This document shows positions 27,401 to 36,806 of a stretch of DNA of 64,000 nt, piece after piece. The number at the start of each line of letters is the position of its first letter. Positions within the stretch are counted from its first letter, which is position 1. The position numbers and the translations under genes are program-made. Source of the DNA: JAAOZP01 sp038848185 (GTDB taxonomy: Archaea; Thermoproteota; EX4484-205; JAAOZP01); contig JAWCNV010000008.1 in NCBI GenBank assembly GCA_038848185.1, forward strand, positions 13,811 to 77,810. Direction: 5' to 3'. A model generated the notes under the pieces. The model had not been told where the DNA came from and did not search any database. It was given only the letters and a program-made list of their open reading frames with translations.

Positions 27401-27502
27401 AGCCTCAACATTGTCGGCAAAACTGGGAGATACATGTTGCAGGAACCCTGTGATTTTTCTAGAATCCTCCGGACTCCAAACAGCTGTCGAACCCTCAGAC
27501 AT
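24402..27502 (-). CDS. GH94-type glycoside phosphorylase (cellobiose/cellodextrin-like), interrupted by an artificial gap
   Basis: Removing a duplicated 131-bp flank and 96 Ns leaves 2874 bp, a continuous 957-residue frame. The family cleaves beta-linked disaccharides or oligosaccharides with phosphate. The N-terminal beta-sandwich contains PTPWINYIGQGNYGGIIS and GGYSFDRDPRNRRVTRYRYN; the (alpha/alpha)6 barrel has GTRDSAQD, HQVFPLTGEGG, WFSDDHLWL and GFADWDDTMN near residue 630, whose aspartate is the general acid, followed by ESVW. No signal peptide, so it acts in the cytosol on imported sugar, fitting with the GH5 enzymes 8-12 kb away. A TATA element TTTATATATT lies about 25 bp before the ATG. 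Exact substrate (cellobiose, longer glucans, chitobiose) is not readable. Confidence 0.85.
25307..25664. other. Second scaffold gap with duplicated flanks (assembly artefact)
   Basis: Bases 25307-25437 and 25534-25664 are the same 131-bp sequence around a 96-N run (25438-25533). Start-to-start distance is again 227 bp, as at the first gap. The phosphorylase frame is restored when one copy and the Ns are removed. Confidence 0.93.
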
Positions 27503-27564
27503 TTTAAAAAGTTAATGCTACAAGCAATATATAAACTAAGTCTTTGTCGGAAGGCTTAGGAAAG

Positions 27565-28695
27565 CTAGTATTTTAGCTCCTTATCTATCTTCTGCATCCA
27601 CTCGCTTATCCTTATCTTCTGCGGACACTTCTCCTCGCAGGTTCGGCAGCCTACACATGCATTCGCACGCTTCTCAGCCGGAATATTATTGTTGTATGCC
27701 CATTTGCTTGCCCCCATCGAGTTGTAGGCGACACCATTATTATAGAGTTCGATGTTCGTAGGTATGTCCACACCGTTTGGACACGGCATGCAGTAGCCGC
27801 ATTTAGTGCAGGGAATGGGGCGGAGCTCCCTGTACTTTGCATGCACCCTAGCTATCAGCTTCAGATCCTCCTCCGTTAGTATTCCTACACCGGATCTTGA
27901 GGCGAACTCTATGTTCTGCTTAACCTGCTCCATTGTGCTCATCCCGCTTAGAACTACAGACACCTCAGGCTTACTCCAAAGCCATTGAAGCGCCGTTTCC
28001 ACAGGATGCTTACCAGCCTCATCCCAGATCTGTTTCACAGCGGGAGGCGGGTTTGCTAAAGCCCCTCCCAAGAGAGGCTCCATAATAACCACGCCAAGCC
28101 CCTTGCCTGCAGCGTATTTCAAACCCTTTGTCCCAGCTTGAATATTCTCATTCTCATAGTTATACTGTATTTGGCAGAAAACCCACTTGTCGTAACCATC
28201 CACGATCTCTTTGAAGACCTCGAAGCTATCGTGGAAGCTGAAGCCCAAGTATTTTATCCTGTCCTCGGAAACAACTCTCTCAGCCCAGTCGAAAACGTTC
28301 AGGCTCTTCATTTTCTTCCATCTGCCTTTATCTAGAGAGTGGAGAAGATACATGTCCACGTAGTCTGTCTGAAGCTTCTTGAGCTGCTCGTTGAAAATTC
28401 TATCCATATCCTCCTTAGAGTTGATGAGCCAGGTTGGCATCTTGGTGGCGAGCCTAATCCTCTCCCTGTAGCCATCTTTCAAAGCATTACCAACAACAAT
28501 CTCACCATTACCACCGTGATACGGGTAGGCAGTATCAACATAGTTGACACCATTGTCTATAGCATACCTTATCATTCTAATAGCCTCAGGCTCGTCAACC
28601 TTAGAGTGGTCATCGCCAACTACGGGAAGCCTCATCGCTCCAAAGCCTAGTGCAGAAACCCGCCAATCCAGTTTTCCGAATCTTCTAAACTTCAT
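27565..28695 (-). CDS. Aldo/keto reductase with C-terminal 4Fe-4S ferredoxin domain
   Basis: 376 residues. An AKR barrel (FGKLDWRVSALGFGAMRLP, DNGVNYVDTAYPYHGG with the catalytic D/Y, YLLHSLDK) is followed from about residue 295 by CTKCGYCMPCPNGVDIP and CVGCRTCEEKCPQKI, two cysteine clusters for iron-sulphur binding. Such fusions are common in anaerobic archaea and bacteria and probably couple carbonyl reduction to ferredoxin-type electrons. No signal peptide. It lies in the sugar-use region between the GH94 phosphorylase and a sulfatase-fold gene, so a sugar aldehyde or ketone substrate is possible but not shown. Confidence 0.88.
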   Translation of the reverse strand: MKFRRFGKLDWRVSALGFGAMRLPVVGDDHSKVDEPEAIRMIRYAIDNGVNYVDTAYPYHGGNGEIVVGNALKDGYRERIRLATKMPTWLINSKEDMDRIFNEQLKKLQTDYVDMYLLHSLDKGRWKKMKSLNVFDWAERVVSEDRIKYLGFSFHDSFEVFKEIVDGYDKWVFCQIQYNYENENIQAGTKGLKYAAGKGLGVVIMEPLLGGALANPPPAVKQIWDEAGKHPVETALQWLWSKPEVSVVLSGMSTMEQVKQNIEFASRSGVGILTEEDLKLIARVHAKYRELRPIPCTKCGYCMPCPNGVDIPTNIELYNNGVAYNSMGASKWAYNNNIPAEKRANACVGCRTCEEKCPQKIRISEWMQKIDKELKY

Positions 28696-28856
28696 CGACT
28701 CTAACCGGATGACGGTTGTTGTTTAAAAAACTTTCAGCATCATGAAGTATTGAAGACAGTGTTTTTGGGACGTATGTGGGAAAAACTCATGGGTAAGAGC
28801 CTCAACACCCTTATATTGATCAGCCTCGAGAAAGCAGAATAATTCAAAGCAACAAG

Positions 28857-29300
28857 ATGATTAGTAAAATGAGTGATTTGGAAATCGCTAAGAGGATGCT
28901 GATAGAAGAGGGCTTCAGTCTGGTAATAGTAAAATCCAAGACAATTATTCATGTTGCAAGAGAATACGGCGTAATCGGTCTTATGCAGGCCATTGAAAAC
29001 CATGGTGCAGATTTAGCTGGCTCAGCGGTAGCTGACAAGGTTGTGGGTAAGGCGGCAGCTATGCTCTGCAGATATGCCAAGATTGCTGAAGTATATGCTG
29101 ATGTGATTAGTGAGAAAGGGTTGAACACGTTAAGGGAGAAGGAAATACGGGTTGAATATAGAGAATTGGTTCCTGAAATCTTAAACAGGAGAAGAAACGA
29201 TACTTGCCCCTTTGAAAAACTTGTTTCCAGCTGCATTGACGAAAAAGAATGCTATGAGAAAATAAAATCATTTAAAAATCAGTTTTCTAAACTCTTCTAG
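28857..29300 (+). CDS. DUF1893 family protein
   Basis: 147 residues. LEIAKRMLIEEGFSLVIVKS, GSAVADKVVGKAAAMLC and EVYADVISEKGLNTL...VEYRELVPEILNR and CPFEKLVSSC match the DUF1893 pattern, a small family with a cytidine-deaminase-like fold whose activity is unknown. The cysteine near CPFEKLV is conserved. C terminus (CIDEKECYEKIKSFKNQF) extends past the core. It ends 5 bp before the convergent sulfatase-fold gene. A start at 28869 (second ATG) is possible. Confidence 0.75.
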   Translation: MISKMSDLEIAKRMLIEEGFSLVIVKSKTIIHVAREYGVIGLMQAIENHGADLAGSAVADKVVGKAAAMLCRYAKIAEVYADVISEKGLNTLREKEIRVEYRELVPEILNRRRNDTCPFEKLVSSCIDEKECYEKIKSFKNQFSKLF

Positions 29301-29305
29301 AAGCG

Positions 29306-30670
29306 TTAAGAAAGCTCATACTTTCCCTGTAGACCTTTGACAAACAGGTTTTCACGTTTCTTGAAATATGCTCCGAAGGCAGAAGCAAGTCTTTTAGCCT
29401 CCTCCGGCTTCTCGTCAATAAGGTTTGTAGTCTCCTTAGGATCCTTCAGCAGATTGTAAAGCTCGTCCGGTTGCCCTTCTGGTCTTAAAACATAGCTCCA
29501 TTCGGAATCGCGTATACATCTGTCCACGGCCTCATTGTATCCTGAGACAGCGTATTTTCTATGCTCATCCAAATCCCCCTCGACCACAGGTAGAAAACTT
29601 TTCCCATGCATTGAATGAGTCTCACTTCCAAACCCTAAGAAATCTAGCAGGGTTGGCAGTAAGTCTATAAACTGTATTAATGCTCTAGTTTTCCGCCCAT
29701 CACTGCCGCCTGGAGGTCTTATTAGGAACGGGGCCTTCAAAAGCTCGTTGTAAAGCCTATCTCCACCTTTCAGAAATTTCCCATGGTCGGCAAGTGGATG
29801 CCCGTGATCAGCCAGAACTACAATAATAGAGTTTTCCAAGTGGCCTAGCTCCTCAAGAGTGTTGTAGAAGAAACCGAACCAGTGGTCGACGAGACTAGCT
29901 TCACCGGCGTAAAGCCCCCGTATGAAGTCTACTTCCTCCTCGCTCGCCCAGCGGCTTGCCTCCCCGCCCATCGGGAGGATAAGCCTAGCTCCAGAATAGT
30001 TTGGATCCGTATAATTATCGAAGCTGTTTGGAGGATCCCATGGCTCATGAGGGTCAAAACTATCAACCCAGAGGAATACTTTTTCATGCGACCTGTTCCT
30101 CCTAAGCCACTTAGACGCTTCCTTGAATACTCTCGCCGGAAAACAGTCTTCCTCACCCTCCATCTCCTCAGTGTTCGCGAGATATCTTTCAATCAGCCTG
30201 ACCCATTGCTCCGTGTAGTTTTTGTTAACATAGTTTTCAACTTTTCTATTAACTGGAGGAGCAGAGTTGTAAGCGTCATACTCCTGCCCCCTTATCCAGA
30301 TGAATGAGTCGAAACCCTTATGGAAATTCATCCCGGGCTTGAAAAGATGGTAAGTGTCAGTCACAATGCTATTGACATAGCCATGCTGCTTAAGGATCTC
30401 CGCTATACTTATGTCGGTCGGATGCATGGGTGACCAAGGCCTGTATGGGAGTGTAAACTGTCCGGTCATAAGCTCTGTCCTAACAGGTATTGTCGGAAGC
30501 CCAGCCGGATACGCGTTTTCGAAAACTATGCTTTCACTAGCAAACCTATCGAGATTCGGTGTTCTGCATGCCGCTATTTTTCCGAATGCTTTTTCACCCC
30601 TATTATAATAGCTTACATGATCCTGTCTGAAACTATCTAGAACAACTATAATCAGGTTATACTTAGGCAT
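29306..30670 (-). CDS. Sulfatase-fold (alkaline phosphatase superfamily) hydrolase with threonine at the formylglycine position
   Basis: 454 residues. IIVVLDSFRQDH (metal aspartate), TPNLDRFASESIVFENAY, VLADHGHPLADHGKFLKG (metal ligands) and DELYNLLKDPKETTNL at the C terminus are sulfatase-family motifs. In true sulfatases the nucleophile is a cysteine in C-x-P-x-R converted to formylglycine; here the motif reads TIPVR with T60, so it cannot be converted. Threonine is the nucleophile in related phosphodiesterases and phosphonoacetate hydrolases of the same superfamily, so a phospho- or phosphono-ester hydrolase is more likely than a sulfatase; loss of activity is the alternative. No signal peptide: a cytosolic enzyme. 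Lies in the glycan region. Confidence 0.8.
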   Translation of the reverse strand: MPKYNLIIVVLDSFRQDHVSYYNRGEKAFGKIAACRTPNLDRFASESIVFENAYPAGLPTIPVRTELMTGQFTLPYRPWSPMHPTDISIAEILKQHGYVNSIVTDTYHLFKPGMNFHKGFDSFIWIRGQEYDAYNSAPPVNRKVENYVNKNYTEQWVRLIERYLANTEEMEGEEDCFPARVFKEASKWLRRNRSHEKVFLWVDSFDPHEPWDPPNSFDNYTDPNYSGARLILPMGGEASRWASEEEVDFIRGLYAGEASLVDHWFGFFYNTLEELGHLENSIIVVLADHGHPLADHGKFLKGGDRLYNELLKAPFLIRPPGGSDGRKTRALIQFIDLLPTLLDFLGFGSETHSMHGKSFLPVVEGDLDEHRKYAVSGYNEAVDRCIRDSEWSYVLRPEGQPDELYNLLKDPKETTNLIDEKPEEAKRLASAFGAYFKKRENLFVKGLQGKYELS

Positions 30671-30768
30671 GAGCTAAAACCCGGGGAGGAGAAATTTAAA
30701 TCTTAAAAGAAAAACCAATATCAGGCTCTTACTACTTGCCGAAGCCTATCGAATATTCCCTTATCAGA

Positions 30769-31161
30769 TTAATTGCTTGAAATCTTCGACACAGCATCGA
30801 GGTGAAGCCTAGCAACGTCCCCAAGCTTATCCATAGCTTCCTTAAGTCTTCCATTCCACACCTCTTTTAAACCTCCTTTCTCATCCTGAACCAGTTGAAA
30901 CATCGAGTCATCTACGTTCGCAACGTAAACACCATCGCTATCCCTCTTGAAGGGAAGCGTAACTACAACCCTCTGATCCTTAGAGAACCTTCCTGATTTC
31001 AACATGTATGTTGCTGAAAGCTCGCAAAGGTTTCGCTCCTTATCTGGAAAAGTGACGAGTGCACCTCCAATCTTAATGTTTTTACCAGTTTCAACAGTCT
31101 TAAGAGCCTCCTCATACTTCTTGCTAAGCGCGTCAACATCTCTACACGTTATCGTGCTCAT
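30769..31161 (-). CDS. Hypothetical protein
   Basis: 130 residues, not recognised. No signal or membrane segment. An N-terminal helix (DALSKKYEEALKTVETG) is followed by strands GGALVTFPDKERNLCELSATY and RVVVTLPFKRDSDGVYVANVD, then a C-terminal helix (LKEAMDKLGDVARLHLDAVSK). The balanced helix/strand pattern and lack of low complexity support a real gene. Single transcription unit by spacing. Confidence 0.5.
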   Translation of the reverse strand: MSTITCRDVDALSKKYEEALKTVETGKNIKIGGALVTFPDKERNLCELSATYMLKSGRFSKDQRVVVTLPFKRDSDGVYVANVDDSMFQLVQDEKGGLKEVWNGRLKEAMDKLGDVARLHLDAVSKISSN

Positions 31162-31300
31162 TCTTACCCCACTTACCCCTTATCTGAATTGTCCTGACTC
31201 GTTAAACAGGGGAATATTAAGATTACGTTGGTTTAAAAAACCTCTGAAACAGCTTCTTATCCGAAGATCTTTCCATAACGAGGCTAATCTCAATTAAGCC

Positions 31301-32473
31301 TTATTCCCTAGCGTTTTTCAAGATTTTAAGAACATCCTCTTTATCCAGCTTCACGAAGCCCCCTATTTTCGACCCTCCTTGATTAGTGCATCTTAGCGCC
31401 ATTTCCTCAAGCCTATCGTCAGGAACCCCAAGCTCCCTAAGGGTTGTCGGGAGACCTATCTGTCTGAAGAAGTTTTTCAGCCGCTCTATGCCTTCAAGCA
31501 CCACTCTCTCAGGATCCTTGAAATCAGGCTCAACATTCCAAACCCTCGTTGCGAACTGAAGGAATATATCTAAGCGATGCTTATACACGTATTTCATCCA
31601 GTTTGGGAAAACTACTGCTAATCCTGCGCCGTGTGCAACATCGTAGAGGCCGCTGAGCTCATGCTCTATGATGTGAGTAGCCCAATCCCCTATTCTTCCT
31701 GTTCCAAGCAGATCATTGTGCGCAACGGTGCTGGCCCACATTATTTCAGCACGAGCATCATAGTTCTCCGGCTCCCTTAACGCTATTGGAACATTCTTAA
31801 TCACTGTTTTCAAAGTTGCTTCACATAGCCTATCGGTTAAGTCTGCTTGACGCACATTCGTGAAGTACCGCTCCATGACGTGGGCCATTATGTCAGCGGC
31901 ACCGCATGCAGTCTGGTATGGAGGTAATGAGAAAGTCACCTCAGGGTTCATAACTGCAAACCTAGGGCGCATGAGCTCGGTGGTTACTGAAAGCTTACGC
32001 CAATCAGCCTCATTAGTGATCACTGAACTATTGCTCGCCTCGCTTCCAGCAGCAGGTATTGTTAAAACAACCCCGACTGGCAAGGCTTCCTTAGGCTCAG
32101 CCCTACCTGTGTAGAAATCCCACACATCACCCTCGTAAGGTACGCCGACACTAATAGCCTTAGCAGAGTCGATTACGCTTCCTCCTCCAACAGCCAAGAT
32201 GAAGTTGATTTTCTCATTCCTGCAGAGCTCAATCCCTTTCTTAACAAGGCTTAAACGAGGATTAGGCTTAACACCCGGGAGCTCAATAAACTCCACTCCA
32301 GCATGCTCCAGTGATGCAACTATCCTATCGTAGAGCCCTATTCTCTTTATGCTTCCACCACCATAGTGAAACAGAACCCTACTGCTGTGTTTCTTCACCT
32401 CTTCCCCCGTCTGGTTCTCAACACCCTTGCCGAAGATTATTTTAGTCGGACATTGAAACACAAAGTTCTCCAT
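31301..32473 (-). CDS. Iron-containing alcohol dehydrogenase (butanol dehydrogenase/YqhD type)
   Basis: 390 residues from the ATG at 32473; the frame is open four codons further to another ATG at 32485. The start MENFVFQCPTKIIFGKG is the classic opening of this family. GGGSVIDSAKAI binds NAD(P); metal ligands are in CGAADIMAHVMER, DWATHIIEHELSG and YDVAHGAGLAVVFP. It should interconvert an aldehyde and alcohol. Together with aldo/keto reductase nearby it could dispose of reducing power or reduce toxic aldehydes; a link with the LuxEC aldehyde is speculative. No operon partner. Confidence 0.9.
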   Translation of the reverse strand: MENFVFQCPTKIIFGKGVENQTGEEVKKHSSRVLFHYGGGSIKRIGLYDRIVASLEHAGVEFIELPGVKPNPRLSLVKKGIELCRNEKINFILAVGGGSVIDSAKAISVGVPYEGDVWDFYTGRAEPKEALPVGVVLTIPAAGSEASNSSVITNEADWRKLSVTTELMRPRFAVMNPEVTFSLPPYQTACGAADIMAHVMERYFTNVRQADLTDRLCEATLKTVIKNVPIALREPENYDARAEIMWASTVAHNDLLGTGRIGDWATHIIEHELSGLYDVAHGAGLAVVFPNWMKYVYKHRLDIFLQFATRVWNVEPDFKDPERVVLEGIERLKNFFRQIGLPTTLRELGVPDDRLEEMALRCTNQGGSKIGGFVKLDKEDVLKILKNARE

Positions 32474-32630
32474 AAAAAACAACATTTATTAGTCATTTTT
32501 TAACTTTTCCCGCTTACCCTGTCATATCGTCAATCTGTTCCCAAGCCTTACCGGAGTGTTAAACCGTATTGAACAACCTGCAGATTGAGAAAAAACTTTT
32601 ATCAAGCTTAAGCGTGAAATAGTAGCAACA

Positions 32631-32640
32631 GGAGGAGGAG
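32631..32640 (+). promoter_or_regulatory. Strong Shine-Dalgarno of the flavodoxin-like gene
   Basis: GGAGGAGGAG ends 3 bp before the ATG at 32644. Most genes here lack a leader, so this well-defined ribosome binding site marks the transcript as one with a 5' leader; a TATA-like AAAACTTTTAT lies near 32592-32602. Confidence 0.6.
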
Positions 32641-32643
32641 AAT

Positions 32644-33123
32644 ATGGTTAAAATCCTGATACTGTATTATTCTAGGGGCGGTAATGTTGAGGCTTTAGCT
32701 AAGGCTATTTCCGAAGGTGTGAAAAAGGTTGAGGGTGCCACTGCCGAGTTGAAGCGCGTGGACTACGCGACTGTCGACGATCTTCTTTCATGCGACGCTG
32801 TAGCATTCGGCTCCCCTAACTACTTCGGCTACATGGCGGGGTTGTTGAAGGATTTCTTCGACAGAGCTTGGAGCATACGGGAAAAGGTTTCCGGTAAACC
32901 GGCAGCAGCCTTCACGTGTGGCGGCAGTTCAAGCGACTCAGCACTGCTAAGCATAGAGAGGATTTTCCCAGCTTTCAAAATGGAGAAGGCTGCCGAAGGC
33001 GTGGTCTGGGGTCTTAGGGAAAAAGGGTCGCCACTCGAAAAAGACCTGTCTGAGTTGAAGAAGCTTGGAGAAACTTTGGCTAAAGCAGCTGTCGAAAGAA
33101 AAACCAAGACGCCAGAGGATTGA
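32644..33123 (+). CDS. Flavodoxin-like NAD(P)H quinone oxidoreductase (WrbA-like)
   Basis: 159 residues. ILILYYSRGGNVEALAKAI is the FMN phosphate loop, AVAFGSPNYFGYMAGLLKDFFDR is the 60s loop, and AFTCGGSSS the next FMN loop. Lacks the GGHE-type extras of full-length WrbA, so I call only the flavodoxin fold. Acts as electron carrier or quinone reductase. A strong SD precedes it. It is divergent from the iron alcohol dehydrogenase. Confidence 0.85.
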   Translation: MVKILILYYSRGGNVEALAKAISEGVKKVEGATAELKRVDYATVDDLLSCDAVAFGSPNYFGYMAGLLKDFFDRAWSIREKVSGKPAAAFTCGGSSSDSALLSIERIFPAFKMEKAAEGVVWGLREKGSPLEKDLSELKKLGETLAKAAVERKTKTPED

Positions 33124-33352
33124 CGTAGGAAACTAGCTTGATTTTTATAATCGTTTATCATTTTGACTTAGGGGGCTTCCTAATTCCACATCATGATTAA
33201 GGCTTCCTATTCTGCGTAAAAACTGGGAGATCGCGGCCGGGTGTAATTTAAGGGTTTTCCTTAATCCATGATAAATGTTATGCTACAAACTATAAGGAAA
33301 CAGTATTTAATCGTATGCCAAGATTATGCAAACCCATGAGTTGAGAAACCCA

Positions 33353-34603
33353 CTAAGCATAATGGTTATGAAGCTTTCTATTATGCAACCAAAGCATGAA
33401 CAGAGGTAAAGAACCTAGTAGGTTTATTGCTGCGGAAGCATAAAAAACCGTCTGCGAAGAGAATTCAGTCCAGATTAATCCACCGATTGTAGGTGAGATC
33501 AGGGCAACAACGCCAGATATCAAGTTTATTATGCCATACGCTGTGGCAACTCCGGCCCCTGACCGATATTTAGCTATAAGTTTCTGCCTGCTCACGTTAT
33601 CCAATCCGAATGTTAAGCCCCAGAAGAAAAGGATCATGCCTGCTAGGATTGGATTCCCCGAAATTGTGAAGAGAATCATACAGGGCGAGGTCACAGCGAT
33701 GTGGAAGGCGAAAGAGATCTCTCCTCCATACTTGTCAACTATCCTTCCGCTCGGCAAATGGCCGATTAAGATTCCCAGCTGATCTGCGCTAAGCATTAAG
33801 CTTATGCTGGGCAATGAGAACGCTAAAACATCGCTTGCATAGATTGCCAAGTAAGGACCCTGAATGCCTATTCCCAGAGTGTGAAACATTATGCCAAGCA
33901 ACACAGCCAATAGTAAAGGATTTTTTAATATGGCTAAACCATTCTTAAAATTCGCATGCGATAATTCATCTGATTGCTTTTTCGTAACTTTTTCCAACGT
34001 ATAGTTCAAAGATTCAGTTAAGTAAAGAATCGTGCCGCATAGAGTAACTGATTCAAGTATCAAGGCTATGGCGAACAGCCATTGAAAACCGAAGATTACT
34101 GCTATCATGCCCGCAACAGACATTGCGATCATACTACTGAAGCTCTGTAAAAAGGCAATGGTTGCATAGGCTTTACCCCTTCTTTCTTCAGGAACCACGT
34201 CTATTACATACGCGCTGCTAGAAGGACCCATGAAGCTCGAGCTTAAGCCTTGGAAGACGAATGCTATGATTAGCCAGAGGAGATCTTTAAATAAAAAAAG
34301 TAAAACCAAAGACGAGATTGAGAAGAAAATAGACACTAGCAACATATTCTTTCTACCAAAGTTGTCAGAAATTACGCCAGACGGGAAGCTAGCTAAACTC
34401 GATATTAAATCTCTGAGGGTATTCATCAAGCCGAATACAATGATGGAAACACCCAAGATGCTTGTTATATAAAGACCAAGTAAAGAACCATAGAGGCTCC
34501 CTGCAAAACTCATCACCACACTAATCCATATAAGAACGCGAAGCTTTCTATCTAAAACCAGGTAATCCGAAGACCGATTGAGCATCCCTCTAAGCAGGCT
34601 CAT
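33353..34603 (-). CDS. Major facilitator superfamily transporter
   Basis: 416 residues with about 12 hydrophobic segments. The MFS signature after helix 2 is seen as PSGVISDNFGRKN (D-x-x-G-R-K-type loop) and repeated in the second half as PSGRIVDKYGGE. The substrate is not evident. In the middle of a region of glycosidases it could be a sugar or oligosaccharide carrier, but drug/metabolite exporters share these motifs. It is the only intact transporter of any kind recognised among the glycan genes. Confidence 0.85.
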   Translation of the reverse strand: MSLLRGMLNRSSDYLVLDRKLRVLIWISVVMSFAGSLYGSLLGLYITSILGVSIIVFGLMNTLRDLISSLASFPSGVISDNFGRKNMLLVSIFFSISSLVLLFLFKDLLWLIIAFVFQGLSSSFMGPSSSAYVIDVVPEERRGKAYATIAFLQSFSSMIAMSVAGMIAVIFGFQWLFAIALILESVTLCGTILYLTESLNYTLEKVTKKQSDELSHANFKNGLAILKNPLLLAVLLGIMFHTLGIGIQGPYLAIYASDVLAFSLPSISLMLSADQLGILIGHLPSGRIVDKYGGEISFAFHIAVTSPCMILFTISGNPILAGMILFFWGLTFGLDNVSRQKLIAKYRSGAGVATAYGIINLISGVVALISPTIGGLIWTEFSSQTVFYASAAINLLGSLPLFMLWLHNRKLHNHYA

Positions 34604-34803
34604 GAGAGATTATGAGGGCGCCATTTTAGGATGGATGATTTAAATTTTTCATCCTTATTTTCTCCTCAACGACCTGCTCTTAAGAAATTTTGAGACACTT
34701 CTTTCCCATTTTCGATGCAATAAGTTATCGGTCCACAAATAATCTATCAGCGTCATTCATGAAATCTTTATTGACCCAGATGCAGCGACAAGTAGTAAGC
34801 ATT

Positions 34804-35631
34804 TCATGCTGATCTACGAAAAAGCAAGAGTATAATGACAGCAGCTATAATCCCCACTGCAAGTAATGCAGTAACATATATCATAGGAAATGCAGCTTGT
34901 TTCGTAGCAATTCCTATAGAAGCCCAGACTACGACCAGACCGTAGGCAATATCTCTTCTTCTTATTAACATGAGTAGCGTTATCATTAATGCGATTAATA
35001 TCACCATAGCAGTCAATACTGTTTGGATGCTTAATGGTATGTCTGGGAAAATGATATTGAGGGCAGAAGCAATGTTAGCTATTGTGGCAAGCGATATCCA
35101 TGCAAGATAGACGCTTACAGGCACATGAACAGCCAGCTTATGCTTCAGGGGCACTTTTTTCACGCCGACTCCTAGTCTGACATATGTTAAGAGAAGGATT
35201 ACTAGGAGAATAATTATGGGAATCGGGGACAAGAGGAATAGCGTTGGATTACCATAGGAGTAGTGGAAGACGATTAACCAAGTGATGTTTGCTACAGCAC
35301 CAAGTAAATATAGGAATCCTATCTCATGGAGATAGCTTTCCCTCCTCTGGCTAACCCGCGCCTGATAAACCATGAACAAAACCATAAGAACATATATTAC
35401 ACCCCATATTGAGAACACGTATCCGGGTGGAGTGAACAGGCTAGGGTACGAGTCTGAAACTGTGCCTGTGTTTACACCGTTCAAAGGAAGTATGTTCACA
35501 AGAGCGTTAAACACTATCGTGGCGATTACCGCAAACACGTTGCCAACCTGTAGAATAAAAATGGTAATTCTGGAATTCATAACGCTTAGAAAAAACAGTG
35601 AGGTGGTTAATAAGCTATTCCCGAATAACAA
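34804..35631 (-). CDS. TspO/MBR-like (tryptophan-rich sensory-type) membrane protein
   Basis: 275 residues, about seven hydrophobic segments. The stretch NGVNTGTVSDSYPSLFTPPGYVFSIWGVIYVLM resembles the conserved loop and helix of TspO/MBR-family tryptophan-rich sensory proteins in the longer (about 250 residue) subgroup. The start is a TTG at 35631, 12 bp after the stop of the GH5 gene on the same strand; an ATG at 35580 is another choice. Cotranscription with GH5 is likely by spacing. Distant homology only. Confidence 0.6.
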   Translation of the reverse strand: MLFGNSLLTTSLFFLSVMNSRITIFILQVGNVFAVIATIVFNALVNILPLNGVNTGTVSDSYPSLFTPPGYVFSIWGVIYVLMVLFMVYQARVSQRRESYLHEIGFLYLLGAVANITWLIVFHYSYGNPTLFLLSPIPIIILLVILLLTYVRLGVGVKKVPLKHKLAVHVPVSVYLAWISLATIANIASALNIIFPDIPLSIQTVLTAMVILIALMITLLMLIRRRDIAYGLVVVWASIGIATKQAAFPMIYVTALLAVGIIAAVIILLLFRRSA

Positions 35632-35643
35632 TGCATCATAGGC

Positions 35644-36591
35644 TTATTTGGTTTTCTCATCACGAGGAATGAGTGCGTTTAAAACAGGTTCAACCCACCT
35701 GTTATTAGGTATGTCGTAAAGTATGAAGTCGCTGTCGAACTGCCAGTAGGCCCAGCTCCAACCCATTTCCTCAGCCAGCCTAGTTACGAAGCTGAGGTAT
35801 CTTACGCGTGAATCCATGTCAGCCCTATCATATACTCCGAACTCGCCCAGGAAAATTGGTCTCTCATGTTTCTTTGACCATGCTTGAGCCTTCTCGAAAT
35901 CTTTTTCAATAGCCTGCTTTTCCTCTGCAGTTCCTCTCCACTCGACTCCAACCTTATCCTCTCGACCCGCCCATTTGGCACCCTGATGCGTGAAATCCAT
36001 AGGGTCATAGTAGTGGACGGTTACAATTATATTCCTGTCATTCTCAGGAAGCTCCAGCTTATCTAGACACCTGATGCTGTTCCAGCATGCTGGACCTATT
36101 ACGATTGTTCTCTCAGGATTTTTTCTACGGATGATCTTTATAGCCTCAGTGTGAAAACTGTTCCACAGTTCGGCCGTAAGCTCTCCATTAGGCTCGTTCA
36201 AAAGCTCGAAGAACAAAGTGCCAGGATGATTCTTATAGTGTTCTCCGATCTGCTCCCACGCAGCGAAGAACCTCTCCCTGTTTTCAAGCGGGTTCTTCCC
36301 CATGGCTACAAACTCATGGAAATCCAGTATAACAGTCAGGTTGTTGAGTAGAGCGTTTTCAACAGCCCAATCTAAGGTTTCAAACCATTCCTTTGAAAGC
36401 GTGTTCTCCCCATCCATAGCCTTGTCCCGGAAAGGATGGAGCGCAATGCGCACACTATTGAATCCGGCGCTCTTTATCAGCTTGAAATGCTCAGCCCTCA
36501 TCCTCGCCATAGACCGGTTTCTCCAAATAGGATCGTACCCGAGAATGTTGACACCTCTGCCCAGCTTCTTGTTCTGTGTGAACGCGTCCAT
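35644..36591 (-). CDS. Cytosolic GH5 endo-glucanase/mannanase-like glycosidase
   Basis: 315 residues from the ATG at 36591. TIM barrel with RGVNILGYDP, FNSVRIALH, LLNEPNG (acid/base E133) and FLGEFGVY (nucleophile E250), and a Trp-rich AYWQF at strand 8. The TATA-like ATAAATTTAA (36621-36630) lies 30-39 bp before this ATG; a longer frame to 36663 lacks homology at its N terminus. No signal peptide, so a cytosolic beta-glycosidase. It shares its whole catalytic domain with the exported GH5 at 36807 (for example NGELTAELWN / HGELTDSVWN and FTHQGA), so the two are paralogs facing away from each other across a shared intergenic region. The TspO-like gene follows. Confidence 0.88.
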   Translation of the reverse strand: MDAFTQNKKLGRGVNILGYDPIWRNRSMARMRAEHFKLIKSAGFNSVRIALHPFRDKAMDGENTLSKEWFETLDWAVENALLNNLTVILDFHEFVAMGKNPLENRERFFAAWEQIGEHYKNHPGTLFFELLNEPNGELTAELWNSFHTEAIKIIRRKNPERTIVIGPACWNSIRCLDKLELPENDRNIIVTVHYYDPMDFTHQGAKWAGREDKVGVEWRGTAEEKQAIEKDFEKAQAWSKKHERPIFLGEFGVYDRADMDSRVRYLSFVTRLAEEMGWSWAYWQFDSDFILYDIPNNRWVEPVLNALIPRDEKTK

Positions 36592-36806
36592 TCTAAAGAA
36601 TGCTTTTGATTCCGCTGAACTTAAATTTATTCTCGATAACTCTTTACAAATCAATCGCACCATGAAAACTCTAATAATCTGAGCCTGACCTGTGGGATTA
36701 TATTGGGAACTATTTTACATGTTTAAATCTTTGAAATAGCGTGTAAAATATTAAACAGCATCATGTTGTTTCCGTACTTAGATTAAAGTAAACTACCCGA
36801 TCCTGC

